Below are positions 28,769 through 40,173 of a DNA stretch of 64,000 nucleotides, piece after piece. Source of the DNA: Stigmatella aurantiaca (GTDB lineage: Bacteria > Myxococcota > Myxococcia > Myxococcales > Myxococcaceae); the NCBI RefSeq assembly GCF_900109545.1, contig NZ_FOAP01000029.1:45101-109100 (forward strand), written 5' to 3'. Within the stretch, counting starts at the first letter, position 1; every line of letters begins with the position of its first letter. Made by a program: the position numbers and the translations under genes. The notes under the pieces were generated by a model, which made no database searches, was not told where the DNA came from, and saw only the letters and a list, made by a program, of their open reading frames with translations.

Positions 28769-29440
28769 ATGGACGCCTCCACTACCGTCTCACCGCTGTC
28801 GTATCAGCCGTACCTGGATCAGCTCACCGCCTTCGGCAGCGAGGAGCCCCGCAAGGCGGACCTGCTCGAAGCCAAGGCGGAGTACTTCCGCCTCACCGGC
28901 GAGGTGTTCGAGGACGACAAGCTCTTCGAGCTGCGCATGGCGTCCTTCCTGGACTTCTACCTGTATGACCGCGTCTCCCCGCTTACGGGGAAGACGCCCG
29001 CGGTGGAGTTCTACGAGCAGCGGCTCCAGGCGGTGGCCCCCGAGGAGGCCAACGCCTTCCGGAGCTTCACCGAGACCGTTCACGGCCTCTTCGAGGTCCG
29101 CAAGCTGGGCAAGGGCGTCATCCGCCTGCGCGAGCTGTTCTCCGGCAAGGACTTCGACGTCACCGAGCGCCGGCACATCGCCGGCCTGGAGACGGGCGAC
29201 ATCCTCGAGGCCCGGCTCATCCCCTTCGGCGGGCACCTGCTGTTCTCCTCGGCCTTCTGCTACCACCCCCGGCCGGCGGTGAAGTCCATCAAGGCCGAGG
29301 TGAAGCGCCGCAAGAAGAAGCAGCCGGACAGCTCCCCCCAGGAGTTCGTCTGGGAGTGCGCCCGCCGCGCCCTCAACGTCGAGCGCTACCGGCAGATCTC
29401 CGTCGAGAAGATCTACGACTTCCAGTCGAAGATCCTGTAG
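28769..29440 (+). CDS. Conserved hypothetical protein
   Basis: 223 aa, not assigned to a family with confidence. It has no signal peptide and no membrane segment. The N-terminal half is rich in acidic and aromatic residues (AEYFRLTGEVFEDDKLFELRM). The middle contains a beta-rich stretch (FEVRKLGKGVIRLRELFSGKDFDV, GLETGDILEARLIPFGGHLLFS). A basic patch near 175-185 (KAEVKRRKKKQ) could contact nucleic acid. It lies 19 nt after carA on the same strand, so it may be the last gene of the pyrimidine transcript. Codon use is normal for the region, which supports a real gene. Confidence 0.75.
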   Translation: MDASTTVSPLSYQPYLDQLTAFGSEEPRKADLLEAKAEYFRLTGEVFEDDKLFELRMASFLDFYLYDRVSPLTGKTPAVEFYEQRLQAVAPEEANAFRSFTETVHGLFEVRKLGKGVIRLRELFSGKDFDVTERRHIAGLETGDILEARLIPFGGHLLFSSAFCYHPRPAVKSIKAEVKRRKKKQPDSSPQEFVWECARRALNVERYRQISVEKIYDFQSKIL

Positions 29441-29470
29441 GCCCCGGGAGGGGAGGCGGGCCCGCGCCCG

Positions 29471-30871
29471 TCAGATGCGGTGCACGGACATCATGTTCGT
29501 GTTCCCGGGCTCGTTGAGGGGCACGCCTGCCACGATGACCACGGCGGAGCCGGCCTCGCACAGCCCCTCGTCCCGGCACAGCCGGCGCACCTGCTTGAGC
29601 ATGGCGTCCGTGGACTGGAGCCTGCTCACCTGCCGGCCCTGCACCCCCCAGTAGAGCGCCATGCGGTTCACCGTGTCCGCGTTCGGCGTCAGGCCGATGA
29701 TGCGCGCCTTGGGCCGGAACTCGGAGATGAGCCGCGCGGTGTGCCCCCGCTCGGTGTAGGCCACGATGGTGCCGATGCCGAGCTGCTCGGCGGCGGCCAC
29801 CGCTGCGGCGGCCACGCCCGTGGACAGGTCATGCGTTCCCACCTTCAGGGAGGGGCGCAGCGAGGAGCCGAGGCTCCGCTCCGTCTCCTCCACGATGCGC
29901 GCCATCGTGGCGGCCGCCTCGACAGGGTACTTGCCCGCCGCCGTCTCGCCCGAGAGCATCACCGCGTCGGCGCCATCCAGGATGGCGTTGGCCACGTCGG
30001 ACACCTCGGCGCGCGTGGGCCGGGCGTTGCCCACCATGCTCTCCAGCATCTCGGTGGCGACGATGACCAGGCCGCCCCGGCGGTTGACCTCCGCCACCAT
30101 GCGCTTCTGGATGCCCGGCAGCTTCTCCAGCGGCATCTCCACCCCCAGGTCTCCCCGGGCCACCATCACCCCGTCGGCCGCCTCGGAGATGGCCTCCAGG
30201 TTCTCGAGCGCCTGGGGCTTTTCGATCTTCGCGATGAGCGGCGTCTTCAGCTTCGAGACGTGCTCCCGGGCCTGGTGGATGTCCTTGGCCGTGCGCACGA
30301 AGGACAGCGCCACATAGTCCACGCCGAGCTCCTGCCCGAACGCCAGGTCCTCCGCGTCCTTCTCCGTGATGGTGGGCACCGAGATGGCGGCGCCCGGAAG
30401 GTTGAGCCCCTTGTGGTCCTTGAGCAGCCCGCCCACCTCCACGCTCGCGGTGACGTCCCGGCCCTCCACGCGCTCCACCCGGAGCCGCACCCGGCCATCG
30501 TCCAGGAGGATCATGTCGCCGCGCTTCACGTCCTTCGTGAGCGAACGGACGGGGGTGGGGATGATCGCGCCCTGACCCAGCACGGCGCGCGTTGTCACCG
30601 TCACCGTCTGGCCGGTCTGCACGAGGAGCTGGCCCCCCTCGAAGCGGCCCAGGCGAATCTTCGGCCCCTGGATGTCCTGGAGGATGGACACCGGGACGCC
30701 GAGCTTGCGGGACAGCTTGCGCAGCACGCCCACGCGGCGCCGGTGGTCCTCGTAGACCCCGTGGGAGAAGTTGAGCCGCGCCACGTTCATCCCCGCGCGG
30801 ATGAGGCCTTCAATGATTTCCGGGCTGTCCGAGGCAGGGCCCAAGGTGCAGACGATTTTCGCTTTGCGCAT
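29471..30871 (-). CDS. pyk: Pyruvate kinase
   Basis: 466 aa from ATG 30871 (MRKAKIVCTLGPAS), the usual family start. Motifs: NFSHGVYEDH, LQDIQGPKIRLG (ADP/PEP site), the catalytic Lys region LIAKIEKPQALENLEAI, the metal-binding segment VMVARGDLGVEMPLEKLPGIQK, and ATEMLESMVGNARPTRAEVSDVANAILDGADAVMLSGETA. The allosteric C-terminal domain has YTERGHTARLISEFRPKARI. It makes ATP and pyruvate from PEP. Single-gene transcription unit, convergent with the hypothetical gene after carA. Confidence 0.96.
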   Translation of the reverse strand: MRKAKIVCTLGPASDSPEIIEGLIRAGMNVARLNFSHGVYEDHRRRVGVLRKLSRKLGVPVSILQDIQGPKIRLGRFEGGQLLVQTGQTVTVTTRAVLGQGAIIPTPVRSLTKDVKRGDMILLDDGRVRLRVERVEGRDVTASVEVGGLLKDHKGLNLPGAAISVPTITEKDAEDLAFGQELGVDYVALSFVRTAKDIHQAREHVSKLKTPLIAKIEKPQALENLEAISEAADGVMVARGDLGVEMPLEKLPGIQKRMVAEVNRRGGLVIVATEMLESMVGNARPTRAEVSDVANAILDGADAVMLSGETAAGKYPVEAAATMARIVEETERSLGSSLRPSLKVGTHDLSTGVAAAAVAAAEQLGIGTIVAYTERGHTARLISEFRPKARIIGLTPNADTVNRMALYWGVQGRQVSRLQSTDAMLKQVRRLCRDEGLCEAGSAVVIVAGVPLNEPGNTNMMSVHRI

Positions 30872-30952
30872 GGCCGGGCATCCTAGGCGGGGGCTCGGCT
30901 CGCTTGACAGCTTCTCGCGCCCGCTTCTGGTGCGCCACTCCCGGGAGCGAAT

Positions 30953-30980
30953 TTGCAAGTGGCCCTCCCAGCCCTACAAT
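30953..30980 (+). promoter_or_regulatory. Promoter-like TTGCAA-N16-TACAAT on the plus strand
   Basis: A good sigma-70-like pair at 30953-30958 and 30975-30980 points away from pyk and into the gap before the convergent gene end. It is followed within 30 nt by a perfect hairpin. It could drive a short RNA or be fortuitous. Confidence 0.3.
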
Positions 30981-31006
30981 CCCGGACGCCGTTCGGAAGA
31001 AAGGGC

Positions 31007-31041
31007 AAAGCCCGGCACCCTGGGAGGGGGGGCCGGGCTTT
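31007..31041 (-). terminator. Intrinsic terminator of the DUF151 gene
   Basis: Perfect 10-bp stem AAAGCCCGGC / GCCGGGCTTT with a 15-nt loop, 36 nt past the stop of the minus-strand gene. On that strand it is followed by a pyrimidine-rich tract (GCCCTTTCTTCC). Confidence 0.65.
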
Positions 31042-31077
31042 CCCGTTCCTGGGCGCTGGGCGCCCCGCGCGGAAGCC

Positions 31078-31773
31078 TTACAGGCTGATCGACTGGCTCT
31101 TCTTGGGGGCCTTCATGGGCACGGCATCCGGCTCGCCGCCGCCGCCGCTGCCGCCCACGCCGGGCATTCCCTGGTGCAGCGCCTCGATGTCGTCGCGGCT
31201 GATGCCCGCCTGCGTCAGCACCTTGCGCGTCACGCGGATGCGCGCCGAGCCGTCCAGCGCCATGGCGATGGAGTCCGCGGGCCGGGCATCCAGCTCCAGG
31301 TTCTTCTTGCCCTGCTTGATGAAGACGCGGCCCGTGTAGATGTCGCCGCGCAGGTCATCGATGCGGACCTCGGTGACGCTGGCGCCCAGCTTGTGCACCA
31401 CGTCGTCGAGCAAGTCCTGGGCGAGCGGCTGGGGCGACTTCAGCTCGGCGAGCCGGAAGGCGATGGCCACGGCGGCCGACTCGTCCACGAAGATGGGCAG
31501 CACCGTCTCGCCATCCTGGGTGGTCAGCACCACGGCGTGGGTCTGGGCCTCCACGAGCGGCACGACATCCCGGACCACGAGCTCGATGAGTTCTTTACAG
31601 AGGGCCGGGTCGTCTTCTCCCGAGGTGATGCAAGGAGATTCCCCGGGGGCTTGCGTGGGGGCGGCCACCGCGGGCCGCGCCGCGAGCGCAGGGAGGAACA
31701 ACAAACCACCCAGCGCCAGGGCCACGGCGGAGAGCGGAGCGAGAAACAGACTGGCGCGATGTGGTGTTTTCAC
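31078..31773 (-). CDS. Exported bifunctional nuclease (BFN, DUF151) domain protein
   Basis: 231 aa. A Sec signal peptide covers about residues 1-37 (hydrophobic SLFLAPLSAVALALGGLLFL, then AxA-like site). The DUF151 core follows (about 75-180): GETVLPIFVDESAAVAIAFRL, LAQDLLDDVVHKLGASVTEVRIDDL, FIKQGKKNLELDARPADSIAMAL. A Gly/Ser-rich and basic tail ends the protein. DUF151 proteins from plants and Thermotoga have been linked to DNase/RNase activity; an exported copy is common in myxobacteria, and its substrate is unknown. A Cys pair (Cys48, Cys59 region) near the mature N-terminus may form a disulfide. Strong terminator downstream. Confidence 0.8.
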   Translation of the reverse strand: MKTPHRASLFLAPLSAVALALGGLLFLPALAARPAVAAPTQAPGESPCITSGEDDPALCKELIELVVRDVVPLVEAQTHAVVLTTQDGETVLPIFVDESAAVAIAFRLAELKSPQPLAQDLLDDVVHKLGASVTEVRIDDLRGDIYTGRVFIKQGKKNLELDARPADSIAMALDGSARIRVTRKVLTQAGISRDDIEALHQGMPGVGGSGGGGEPDAVPMKAPKKSQSISL

Positions 31774-31871
31774 TCTACCAACATGCGCACCCCCCCAGGG
31801 GCGGGGAGGGCATGGGCGAGGGCACCGGTTCTAGCCCTGGGCCCCCGGCATGGAGGGCGGGCAGGCAGGCG

Positions 31872-32234
31872 TCAGCGGTCCTCTTCCTCGTCGTCGTAGT
31901 CCTCGTCGTCGTCGACGTCCTCATCGTCGTCGTCGTCGTCCTCGTCGAGGTCGTCGTCTTCGTCGCCGGTGTCCTCCTCGTCATCCTCCTCGTCGTCCTC
32001 GAGCTCGTCTTCCAGGTCCTCGGACTCGAGCGTCATGCTGACGGCAAACTTCTTGCCGAGCACGGCGATCTGGGCGCGCATCTCGGAGAGCGCCGCGACA
32101 AAGTCCTCGGACAGGTTGGCCGGAGCTTTCGCTTCGCAGTGAGGACAGACCAGCTTTTCCGTCCCCTCGATGAGGTCCTGAGCGTCCAGCTCGAAGCTCG
32201 CCTCGCACTTCTGACAGGTGAAGTCGATGCTCAT
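31872..32234 (-). CDS. Zinc-ribbon protein with poly-acidic C-terminal tail
   Basis: 120 aa. Residues 1-40 form a zinc ribbon with CxxC pairs at Cys7/Cys10 and Cys30/Cys33. A helical middle follows (about 41-66). Residues 71-119 are almost only Asp and Glu. The tail makes the DNA a GAC/GAG-rich repeat-like stretch (31875-32010). Such tails occur in proteins that mimic nucleic acids or bind basic partners. Function is unknown; a role with RNA polymerase, ribosomes or DNA-binding proteins is only an inference. It lies upstream of the DUF151 gene on the same strand, with a 98-nt gap, and is divergent from the acyl-CoA synthetase gene. Confidence 0.75.
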   Translation of the reverse strand: MSIDFTCQKCEASFELDAQDLIEGTEKLVCPHCEAKAPANLSEDFVAALSEMRAQIAVLGKKFAVSMTLESEDLEDELEDDEEDDEEDTGDEDDDLDEDDDDDDEDVDDDEDYDDEEEDR

Positions 32235-32307
32235 GATCGTTGCGCGGAATACATAGCCCTCCTGTCGCCTGTCAACGGTGGAGACACATCAGTAGCCTGC
32301 CGCGCCC

Positions 32308-34122
<1,815 letters not shown>

Positions 34123-34133
34123 GAAAAGACGAA

Positions 34134-34161
34134 GGGCGGGGGACCCGGAAGTCCCTCGCCC
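34134..34161 (-). terminator. Bidirectional terminator between acyl-CoA synthetase and gltA
   Basis: 11-bp stem GGGCGGGGGAC / GTCCCTCGCCC (one G-U pair) with a 6-nt loop, lying between two convergent stops. On the minus strand it is followed by TTCGTCTTTTC, so it fits best as the end of gltA. Confidence 0.65.
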
Positions 34162-34197
34162 TCGGTCAACGGCTCTGGATGGCGGGACGCGCCGGGC

Positions 34198-35499
<1,302 letters not shown>

Positions 35500-35583
35500 G
35501 GGCGGGAGATTTCACAGGGGGCAGAGCGCTTTCAACAAAAAAGATCGCGCTTCCGCCTCCCTGGAACACTTGGGCCCAAGGGC

Positions 35584-36846
35584 TTACTCGGTCAGACGCA
35601 CCCCGGTGCGCTCCATCTGCCGCCAGAAGCCTGGAAAGCTCTTCTCCACGCACTCGGGCCCGGTCAGCGTCAGCCGCGCCCCGGAGAGCACCGCCAGGGT
35701 CGCGGAAACCATGGCGAGCCGGTGGTCCCCGTGGCTATCCATGGAGAAATGCGCGGGCGGGGCGGCCGGGGGCGTGAGGGTGAGCGTCTCGCCGTCCAGG
35801 GTGGTGGTGCCCCCGTAGGCGGCCACCAGCGTGCGGATGCCCTCCAGCCGGTCGCTCTCCTTCACGCGGAGGATACCTACATCGGTGAGGGTCGAGGGGC
35901 CGGGCAGCACGCACCCCAGGGCCGCCAGCGTGGGCAGCAGGTCCGGGCACTCCTTGCCCGAGGCCACGAGCCCCGCCCGGGCCTTGCCCTCCATGCGCAT
36001 GGTGAGCTCCGGCCCCGTCACGGGGGTGAGCCCCGCGGGCTGCACCAGCCTGAGGATGGCCTGGTCCGGGTGGGCGTTGCCGGGGTCCGCGCGCTCCACG
36101 CTGCCGCCCGTGCGCCAGGCGACGAGCAGCAGGTAGCCCAGGGAGGACCAGTCTCCCGGCATCGCCGGGGCGGTCTCGGGGGCCTGGTACGCCGTCACCG
36201 TGAAGCGCGAGGCGCTCTCCTCCACGGTGAAGCCGAAGCGGCGCAGCCAGGTGAGGGTCAGCTCCAGGTAGCCCGCGCTCGTCAGGGTGCCCAGGATCTC
36301 CACGCTCCAGGGGCGCTTCTCGCGCAGGAACAGCCCCGCGCAGCCCAGCAGGAGGCTGGAGGCGTACTGGCTGCTCTGGTCTCCTGGGACGCGGAAGACA
36401 GGGGCGCTGCTCGCCTCCGGGGCGTGGAGCTCCACGGGCCAGGGCTTGCCCTCGGTGAGGGTGAGCCCCTTGGGGCCGAGCGCCTCGCGCAGGGACTCGA
36501 AGAGCGCGCCGTGGGGGCGCTCGCCCAGGCGCGGGGTGCCGGTGAAGCGCACCTTCGCCCCGGGCGTCACCGCAGCCTGGGTGACGAGGATGCGGAACGG
36601 GGCCCCGCCGTCGGCGCAGTTCACGTCGCGCACGGGGCCGGGCGGCAGGCGCAGGGCCTCCACGCCGCGCTTGAGCACGCGCACGTCCGCGGGCAGGTCC
36701 GCCTCGGGCTCGGACTGGAGCGAGCGCAGGGGCCAATGCCCGGTGAGGTGTGCGAGCACCAGGGCGCGCTGGGCGTCGGACTTGGACACCGGCGGCGTGA
36801 GGCGCGCGGCGGTGAGGTGGCTGGGGTCGATGTGCAGCTGGCTCAT
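35584..36846 (-). CDS. aroA: 3-phosphoshikimate 1-carboxyvinyltransferase (EPSP synthase), divergent
   Basis: 420 aa from ATG 36846, which overlaps the aroB stop (ATGA). Motifs: PPVSKSDAQRALVLAHL (the LPGSKS-like substrate loop), SSQYASSLLLGCAGL, and TLTDVGILRVKESDRLEGI (catalytic Asp and Arg/Lys set). The usual NAGTAMR loop reads CADGGAPFRILVT here, so the enzyme is a divergent member. It adds enolpyruvyl to shikimate-3-phosphate. It is the last gene of the shikimate operon. The divergent loop may alter glyphosate response, which is inference. Confidence 0.9.
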   Translation of the reverse strand: MSQLHIDPSHLTAARLTPPVSKSDAQRALVLAHLTGHWPLRSLQSEPEADLPADVRVLKRGVEALRLPPGPVRDVNCADGGAPFRILVTQAAVTPGAKVRFTGTPRLGERPHGALFESLREALGPKGLTLTEGKPWPVELHAPEASSAPVFRVPGDQSSQYASSLLLGCAGLFLREKRPWSVEILGTLTSAGYLELTLTWLRRFGFTVEESASRFTVTAYQAPETAPAMPGDWSSLGYLLLVAWRTGGSVERADPGNAHPDQAILRLVQPAGLTPVTGPELTMRMEGKARAGLVASGKECPDLLPTLAALGCVLPGPSTLTDVGILRVKESDRLEGIRTLVAAYGGTTTLDGETLTLTPPAAPPAHFSMDSHGDHRLAMVSATLAVLSGARLTLTGPECVEKSFPGFWRQMERTGVRLTE

Positions 36847-37919
36847 GGGCGGATTCCGTTCTTCCAGGCGGACCAGAGTTGACGCCATTCGGTCTCCGGG
36901 ACATCCCGGATGTCGAAGGCACCGATGCCGGTGAGCAGGATCATGCGCAGCTCGCCCGACGTGCCCGCCTTCTTGTCGGCGGCCAGCAGGTCCACCACGT
37001 CCTTCAGGGGCGTGCGCTGGATGAGCGAGGCGATCCGGTCACGGCCCAGGATGCCCGGGCCCTGCTCCAGCGCCTGCTCGACCTGGAGCGCCACCGGCTC
37101 GGGGGTGACGCCCAGGCGCCGCCCCACGTCCAGCGCGCAGCGCATGCCCAGGCCCACCGCGTCCCCGTGGGACAGCTTGAAGCGCGACAGGCTCTCCAGC
37201 ACGTGGCCGAAGCTGTGGCCGAAGTTGAGCACGCGCCGCAGGCCGCTGTGCTCGTAAGGGTCCTTCGCGCAGACGCTCTCCTTGAGCCGGCGCCCGTCCT
37301 TCACGAGCTGCTCCAGGGTGGGCGCCTGGCGCATGTACTTGCGGAAGAGCCGGCCATCGAGGCAGGCCACCATCTTCCACGCCTCGATGGCGCCCTCGCG
37401 GCGCTGGGCGTCGGACAGCGAGGTGAAGAACTCGGGGCAGATCCACGCCTCGTCCGCGTAGTGGAAGACCCCCACGGGGTTCTTCACCACGTTGCCGCGG
37501 ACGATCAGGTCCACGGCGCCCTTGCCGCCGAGGCTGCTGTCCACCGCGGCCAGCAGGGTGGTGGGCACCTGCACCAGCCGCACCCCGCGCTTGAGCAGGT
37601 GCGCGGCCACCGTGGCCACGTCTCCCAGGGTGCCGCCGCCAATGACGATCAGCGTCCCGGAGCGGGGCAGGGTGAGGCCGCCGGTCAGTACCTTCTCCAG
37701 CGAGGCGAAGTTCTTGGCCCGCTCGCCGCCGGTGATCTGCACGATGGCGCGGGGGTTGCGTGCCTCCAGCGCCGGGAGGAGGCCCGGGTGGTGCTTCACC
37801 ACGGTGCGGTCCACCAGGGCGAGGCTTCCCTCGGGCAGACGCGCGGCGAGCTTGGAGAAGGCGCCCCACTTGTCGGTGGCGGGGCGGTAGGAACCCGGGG
37901 GAAGGGGTGTGTCGCTCAT
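36843..37919 (-). CDS. aroB: 3-dehydroquinate synthase
   Basis: 358 aa from ATG 37919 (MSDTPLPPGSY), with ATGA overlaps at both ends. NAD motif VIGGGTLGDVATVAAHLLKRG; VPTTLLAAVDSSLGGKGAVD; metal-site Glu in RREGAIEAWKM and His residues in LNFGHSFGHVLESLSRFKLSHGDAVGLGM. It converts DAHP to 3-dehydroquinate with NAD and a divalent metal. Length fits bacterial AroB. Product flows to the AroD part of the bifunctional enzyme in the same operon. Confidence 0.95.
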   Translation of the reverse strand: MSDTPLPPGSYRPATDKWGAFSKLAARLPEGSLALVDRTVVKHHPGLLPALEARNPRAIVQITGGERAKNFASLEKVLTGGLTLPRSGTLIVIGGGTLGDVATVAAHLLKRGVRLVQVPTTLLAAVDSSLGGKGAVDLIVRGNVVKNPVGVFHYADEAWICPEFFTSLSDAQRREGAIEAWKMVACLDGRLFRKYMRQAPTLEQLVKDGRRLKESVCAKDPYEHSGLRRVLNFGHSFGHVLESLSRFKLSHGDAVGLGMRCALDVGRRLGVTPEPVALQVEQALEQGPGILGRDRIASLIQRTPLKDVVDLLAADKKAGTSGELRMILLTGIGAFDIRDVPETEWRQLWSAWKNGIRP

Positions 37920-38935
37920 AGGGTGTGGTGGCGGGCGTTCATCTGCTGGACGAGATCGGCGATGACCAGGGAGACCATGCTCTCCAGCACGGGCACCGCG
38001 CGCGGCATGATGCACGGATCATGGCGGCCACCCTTGGCGTGCTCGGCGAGCGTGGCGGGCGGCTTGAAGAAGGCGCGCAGCTGCATGGGCTCGCCGTTGG
38101 CCAGGCCCCCCTGGATGCCGCCGTAGGTGTCCTTCCGGGAGTGGAACACGCTGCCCGGCTGCTCGATGCGCGCGAGCAGGTCCGGCGGGCCCCACACCAC
38201 GCCGGTGATGGCGCCCACGCTGCCCAGCGCCTGGGCGATGAGCGCCTTGAGCTTGCCGAAGATGGGCTCGCCCAGCCCCACGGGCAGCCCCTCCACGCGG
38301 ATGTCGATGGAGCCGCCCAGGCTGTCGCCGGCCTCCTTGGCCTCCAGGATGCGCTGGGACATCGCCTCGCGCACCGCCCGGTCCGCGCAGCGCGTGGGGT
38401 GCTCGTCCACCATGGCGCGCGTGAGGCCCGGCGCGGGCACCTCGGCGACGAGGTTGCCCACCTGCGACACCCACGCCACGGTGCTCAGCTTGGGGAAGTC
38501 CCGGGCCAGGTACGCCTCGGCCACCGTGCCGCCGATGACGCGGCAGAGCGTCTCGCGGCCGCTCGTGCGTCCACCGCCCCGGTGGTCCCGGTGCTTGTAG
38601 CGCTCGCGCCACACGGCGTCCGCGTGGCCGGGCCGGTCCTGCGTCTTGAGCTGCTCGTAGTCCCCGGAGCGCTGGTTGGTGTTGCGCACGATGGCCGCCA
38701 GCGGCGTGCCCAGCGTCTTGTCCTCGAAGACGCCCGAGAGGATCTCCACCTTGTCAGGCTCGGCGCGCGCGGTGGTGATGGCCGACTGCCCCGGGCGGCG
38801 CCGGTCGAGCGCGGCCTGGAGCATGGCGGTGGTCAACGGCACGCCCGCGGGGCAGCCGTCGATGACCGCGCCCAGGGCCGGACCGTGGCTCTCGCCGAAG
38901 GTGGTCAGACGGAAGAGGACGCCGAAGGTGTTCAT
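37916..38935 (-). CDS. aroC: Chorismate synthase
   Basis: 339 aa from ATG 38935 (MNTFGVLFRLTTFGESHGPALGAVIDGCPAG, the canonical N-terminus). Signatures: GESHG, YKHRDHRGGGRTSGRETLCRVIGG (FMN/phosphate site with the catalytic His) and FHSRKDTYGGIQGGLANGEP. It eliminates phosphate from EPSP to give chorismate using reduced FMN. ATGA overlaps on both sides. Chorismate is the precursor of the menaquinone genes encoded divergently. Confidence 0.96.
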   Translation of the reverse strand: MNTFGVLFRLTTFGESHGPALGAVIDGCPAGVPLTTAMLQAALDRRRPGQSAITTARAEPDKVEILSGVFEDKTLGTPLAAIVRNTNQRSGDYEQLKTQDRPGHADAVWRERYKHRDHRGGGRTSGRETLCRVIGGTVAEAYLARDFPKLSTVAWVSQVGNLVAEVPAPGLTRAMVDEHPTRCADRAVREAMSQRILEAKEAGDSLGGSIDIRVEGLPVGLGEPIFGKLKALIAQALGSVGAITGVVWGPPDLLARIEQPGSVFHSRKDTYGGIQGGLANGEPMQLRAFFKPPATLAEHAKGGRHDPCIMPRAVPVLESMVSLVIADLVQQMNARHHTL

Positions 38936-40173
38936 GTTGCGGTCTCCCAAAGTTCGCGTTGGCGCCGGGCCTGCGCGACGAACCACGCCGCGCCCAGCAT
39001 GAGCGGTGTACCGCCACGGCGGAGAATCTCCGTGGCAATGCGTCTACCAGGCGCACCGTAGGCGATCACCGCCACGCGTGCGCGATCGAAATGCAGGGAT
39101 TCAGGGGGTGTCACCCGATCCGGCCAGGTCCAGATGCCCGCCCCGGACAGCGGTGCGGTGATGTCGGCGCGCTTGAGCACCCGGAGGGCACATCCCACCT
39201 CCGCGGAGACCGCCCGGAGGGCGGCCGTCGAGCCCCCATCGCCCAGGACGAAGGTCTCCTGGCCGCCCAGCCGCTGCAGCACCGCGCGGGCGCCCTCCAC
39301 GTCGGTGTTGAAGGACTCCCAGCGGCCGTCCCGGCGCACCAGCGTGTTGATGGCCTCCAGGGAGGAGTGGGTGTGCCGGGCCAGGCGCAGCTTGAAGGGG
39401 CTGGTGACGGCGAAGCCCGCGTAGTGGGGCAGCAGCGAGTCGACGAGCGCCTCGACGGGGCCCTGCTCGGGCAGGTCAATCCGGTCGAAGGGCTGCCGGT
39501 GGATGCGCGGGGAGCGGGAGTGGGCGATGGACGTGCCCAGGATGCCGAGCCGGGCCGGGCCCCGGCGGGGGGCGCGGAAGTCGCGGAAGGCGTCCTCCAG
39601 GAGCCGCTGGCCGGGGGCCGCGCTCCACTCGCCGCCCATGGCCACGTACTCCAGCACGTTGCGGCGGGAGAGCACCGCGCGGGCGGCCAGCGCGATGGCG
39701 CCCATGCCCAGCACCGTGACGCGCTCGGCACCAAAGCGCTCGATGAGCCGCGACTGTGTCTCCAGCAGCACCGCCACGTGGCCGGGCTGGTCCATCGGCT
39801 CCACGTGTTTCACGAGCGCGCCCGGCGGCAGGGGACAGTCCCACAGCTTCAGGGCCTCGGCGGTGGACAGCGGCCGCTCGGCATGGTGCGAGGCGAGGAG
39901 CTTCTCGGCCGGGGCATCCAGGGAGACGGTGAGATCCCGGTCGACGTACCGCGCGGCCTTCACCCAGGCGGGGGGCAGCGGCCGGCCGCGCTCGGAGACG
40001 AGCAGGGGGCCTCCCCGGCTCAGCGCCTGGGGATCCAGGTCCTCCGGCCCATGGAGGTCCGTGCGCACCTCCAGCACCTCCGCGCCCCGGCGGCGGGCCC
40101 CTTCCGCGAAGCGCACCGCGGCCTCGCCCTGGAGGGTGGGGGGCACGGTGACGACGCGCCACAGCGGCTTCAT
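38932..40173 (-). CDS. aroDE: Bifunctional 3-dehydroquinate dehydratase (type I-like) / shikimate dehydrogenase fusion
   Basis: 413 aa fusion. Residues 1-200 resemble type I dehydroquinase: EVRTD at 36-40, His96/His97 (SHHAERP, aligned with the catalytic His of SNHDF), Lys122 (LVKHV, Schiff-base Lys), Arg165 and the SAAPGQ loop at 184-189. Residues 205-413 are shikimate dehydrogenase: SRS at 219-221 for shikimate, catalytic Lys261 (VTSPFK), Asn275/Asp291 (AINT, FNTDVEG) and the NADP loop LGDGGSTAA at 310-318. The two consecutive steps dehydroquinate to shikimate are joined as in plant DHQ-SDH. The dehydratase half is short and divergent, so its activity needs confirmation. No separate aroD or aroQ is visible here. 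Confidence 0.85.
   Translation of the reverse strand: MKPLWRVVTVPPTLQGEAAVRFAEGARRRGAEVLEVRTDLHGPEDLDPQALSRGGPLLVSERGRPLPPAWVKAARYVDRDLTVSLDAPAEKLLASHHAERPLSTAEALKLWDCPLPPGALVKHVEPMDQPGHVAVLLETQSRLIERFGAERVTVLGMGAIALAARAVLSRRNVLEYVAMGGEWSAAPGQRLLEDAFRDFRAPRRGPARLGILGTSIAHSRSPRIHRQPFDRIDLPEQGPVEALVDSLLPHYAGFAVTSPFKLRLARHTHSSLEAINTLVRRDGRWESFNTDVEGARAVLQRLGGQETFVLGDGGSTAALRAVSAEVGCALRVLKRADITAPLSGAGIWTWPDRVTPPESLHFDRARVAVIAYGAPGRRIATEILRRGGTPLMLGAAWFVAQARRQRELWETAT

Noticed and set aside
31875..32010. GAC/GAG-rich repeat resembling a microsatellite or CRISPR-like array
   Set aside because: It is the coding sequence of a poly-Asp/Glu tail in an intact gene; there are no spacers of even length.
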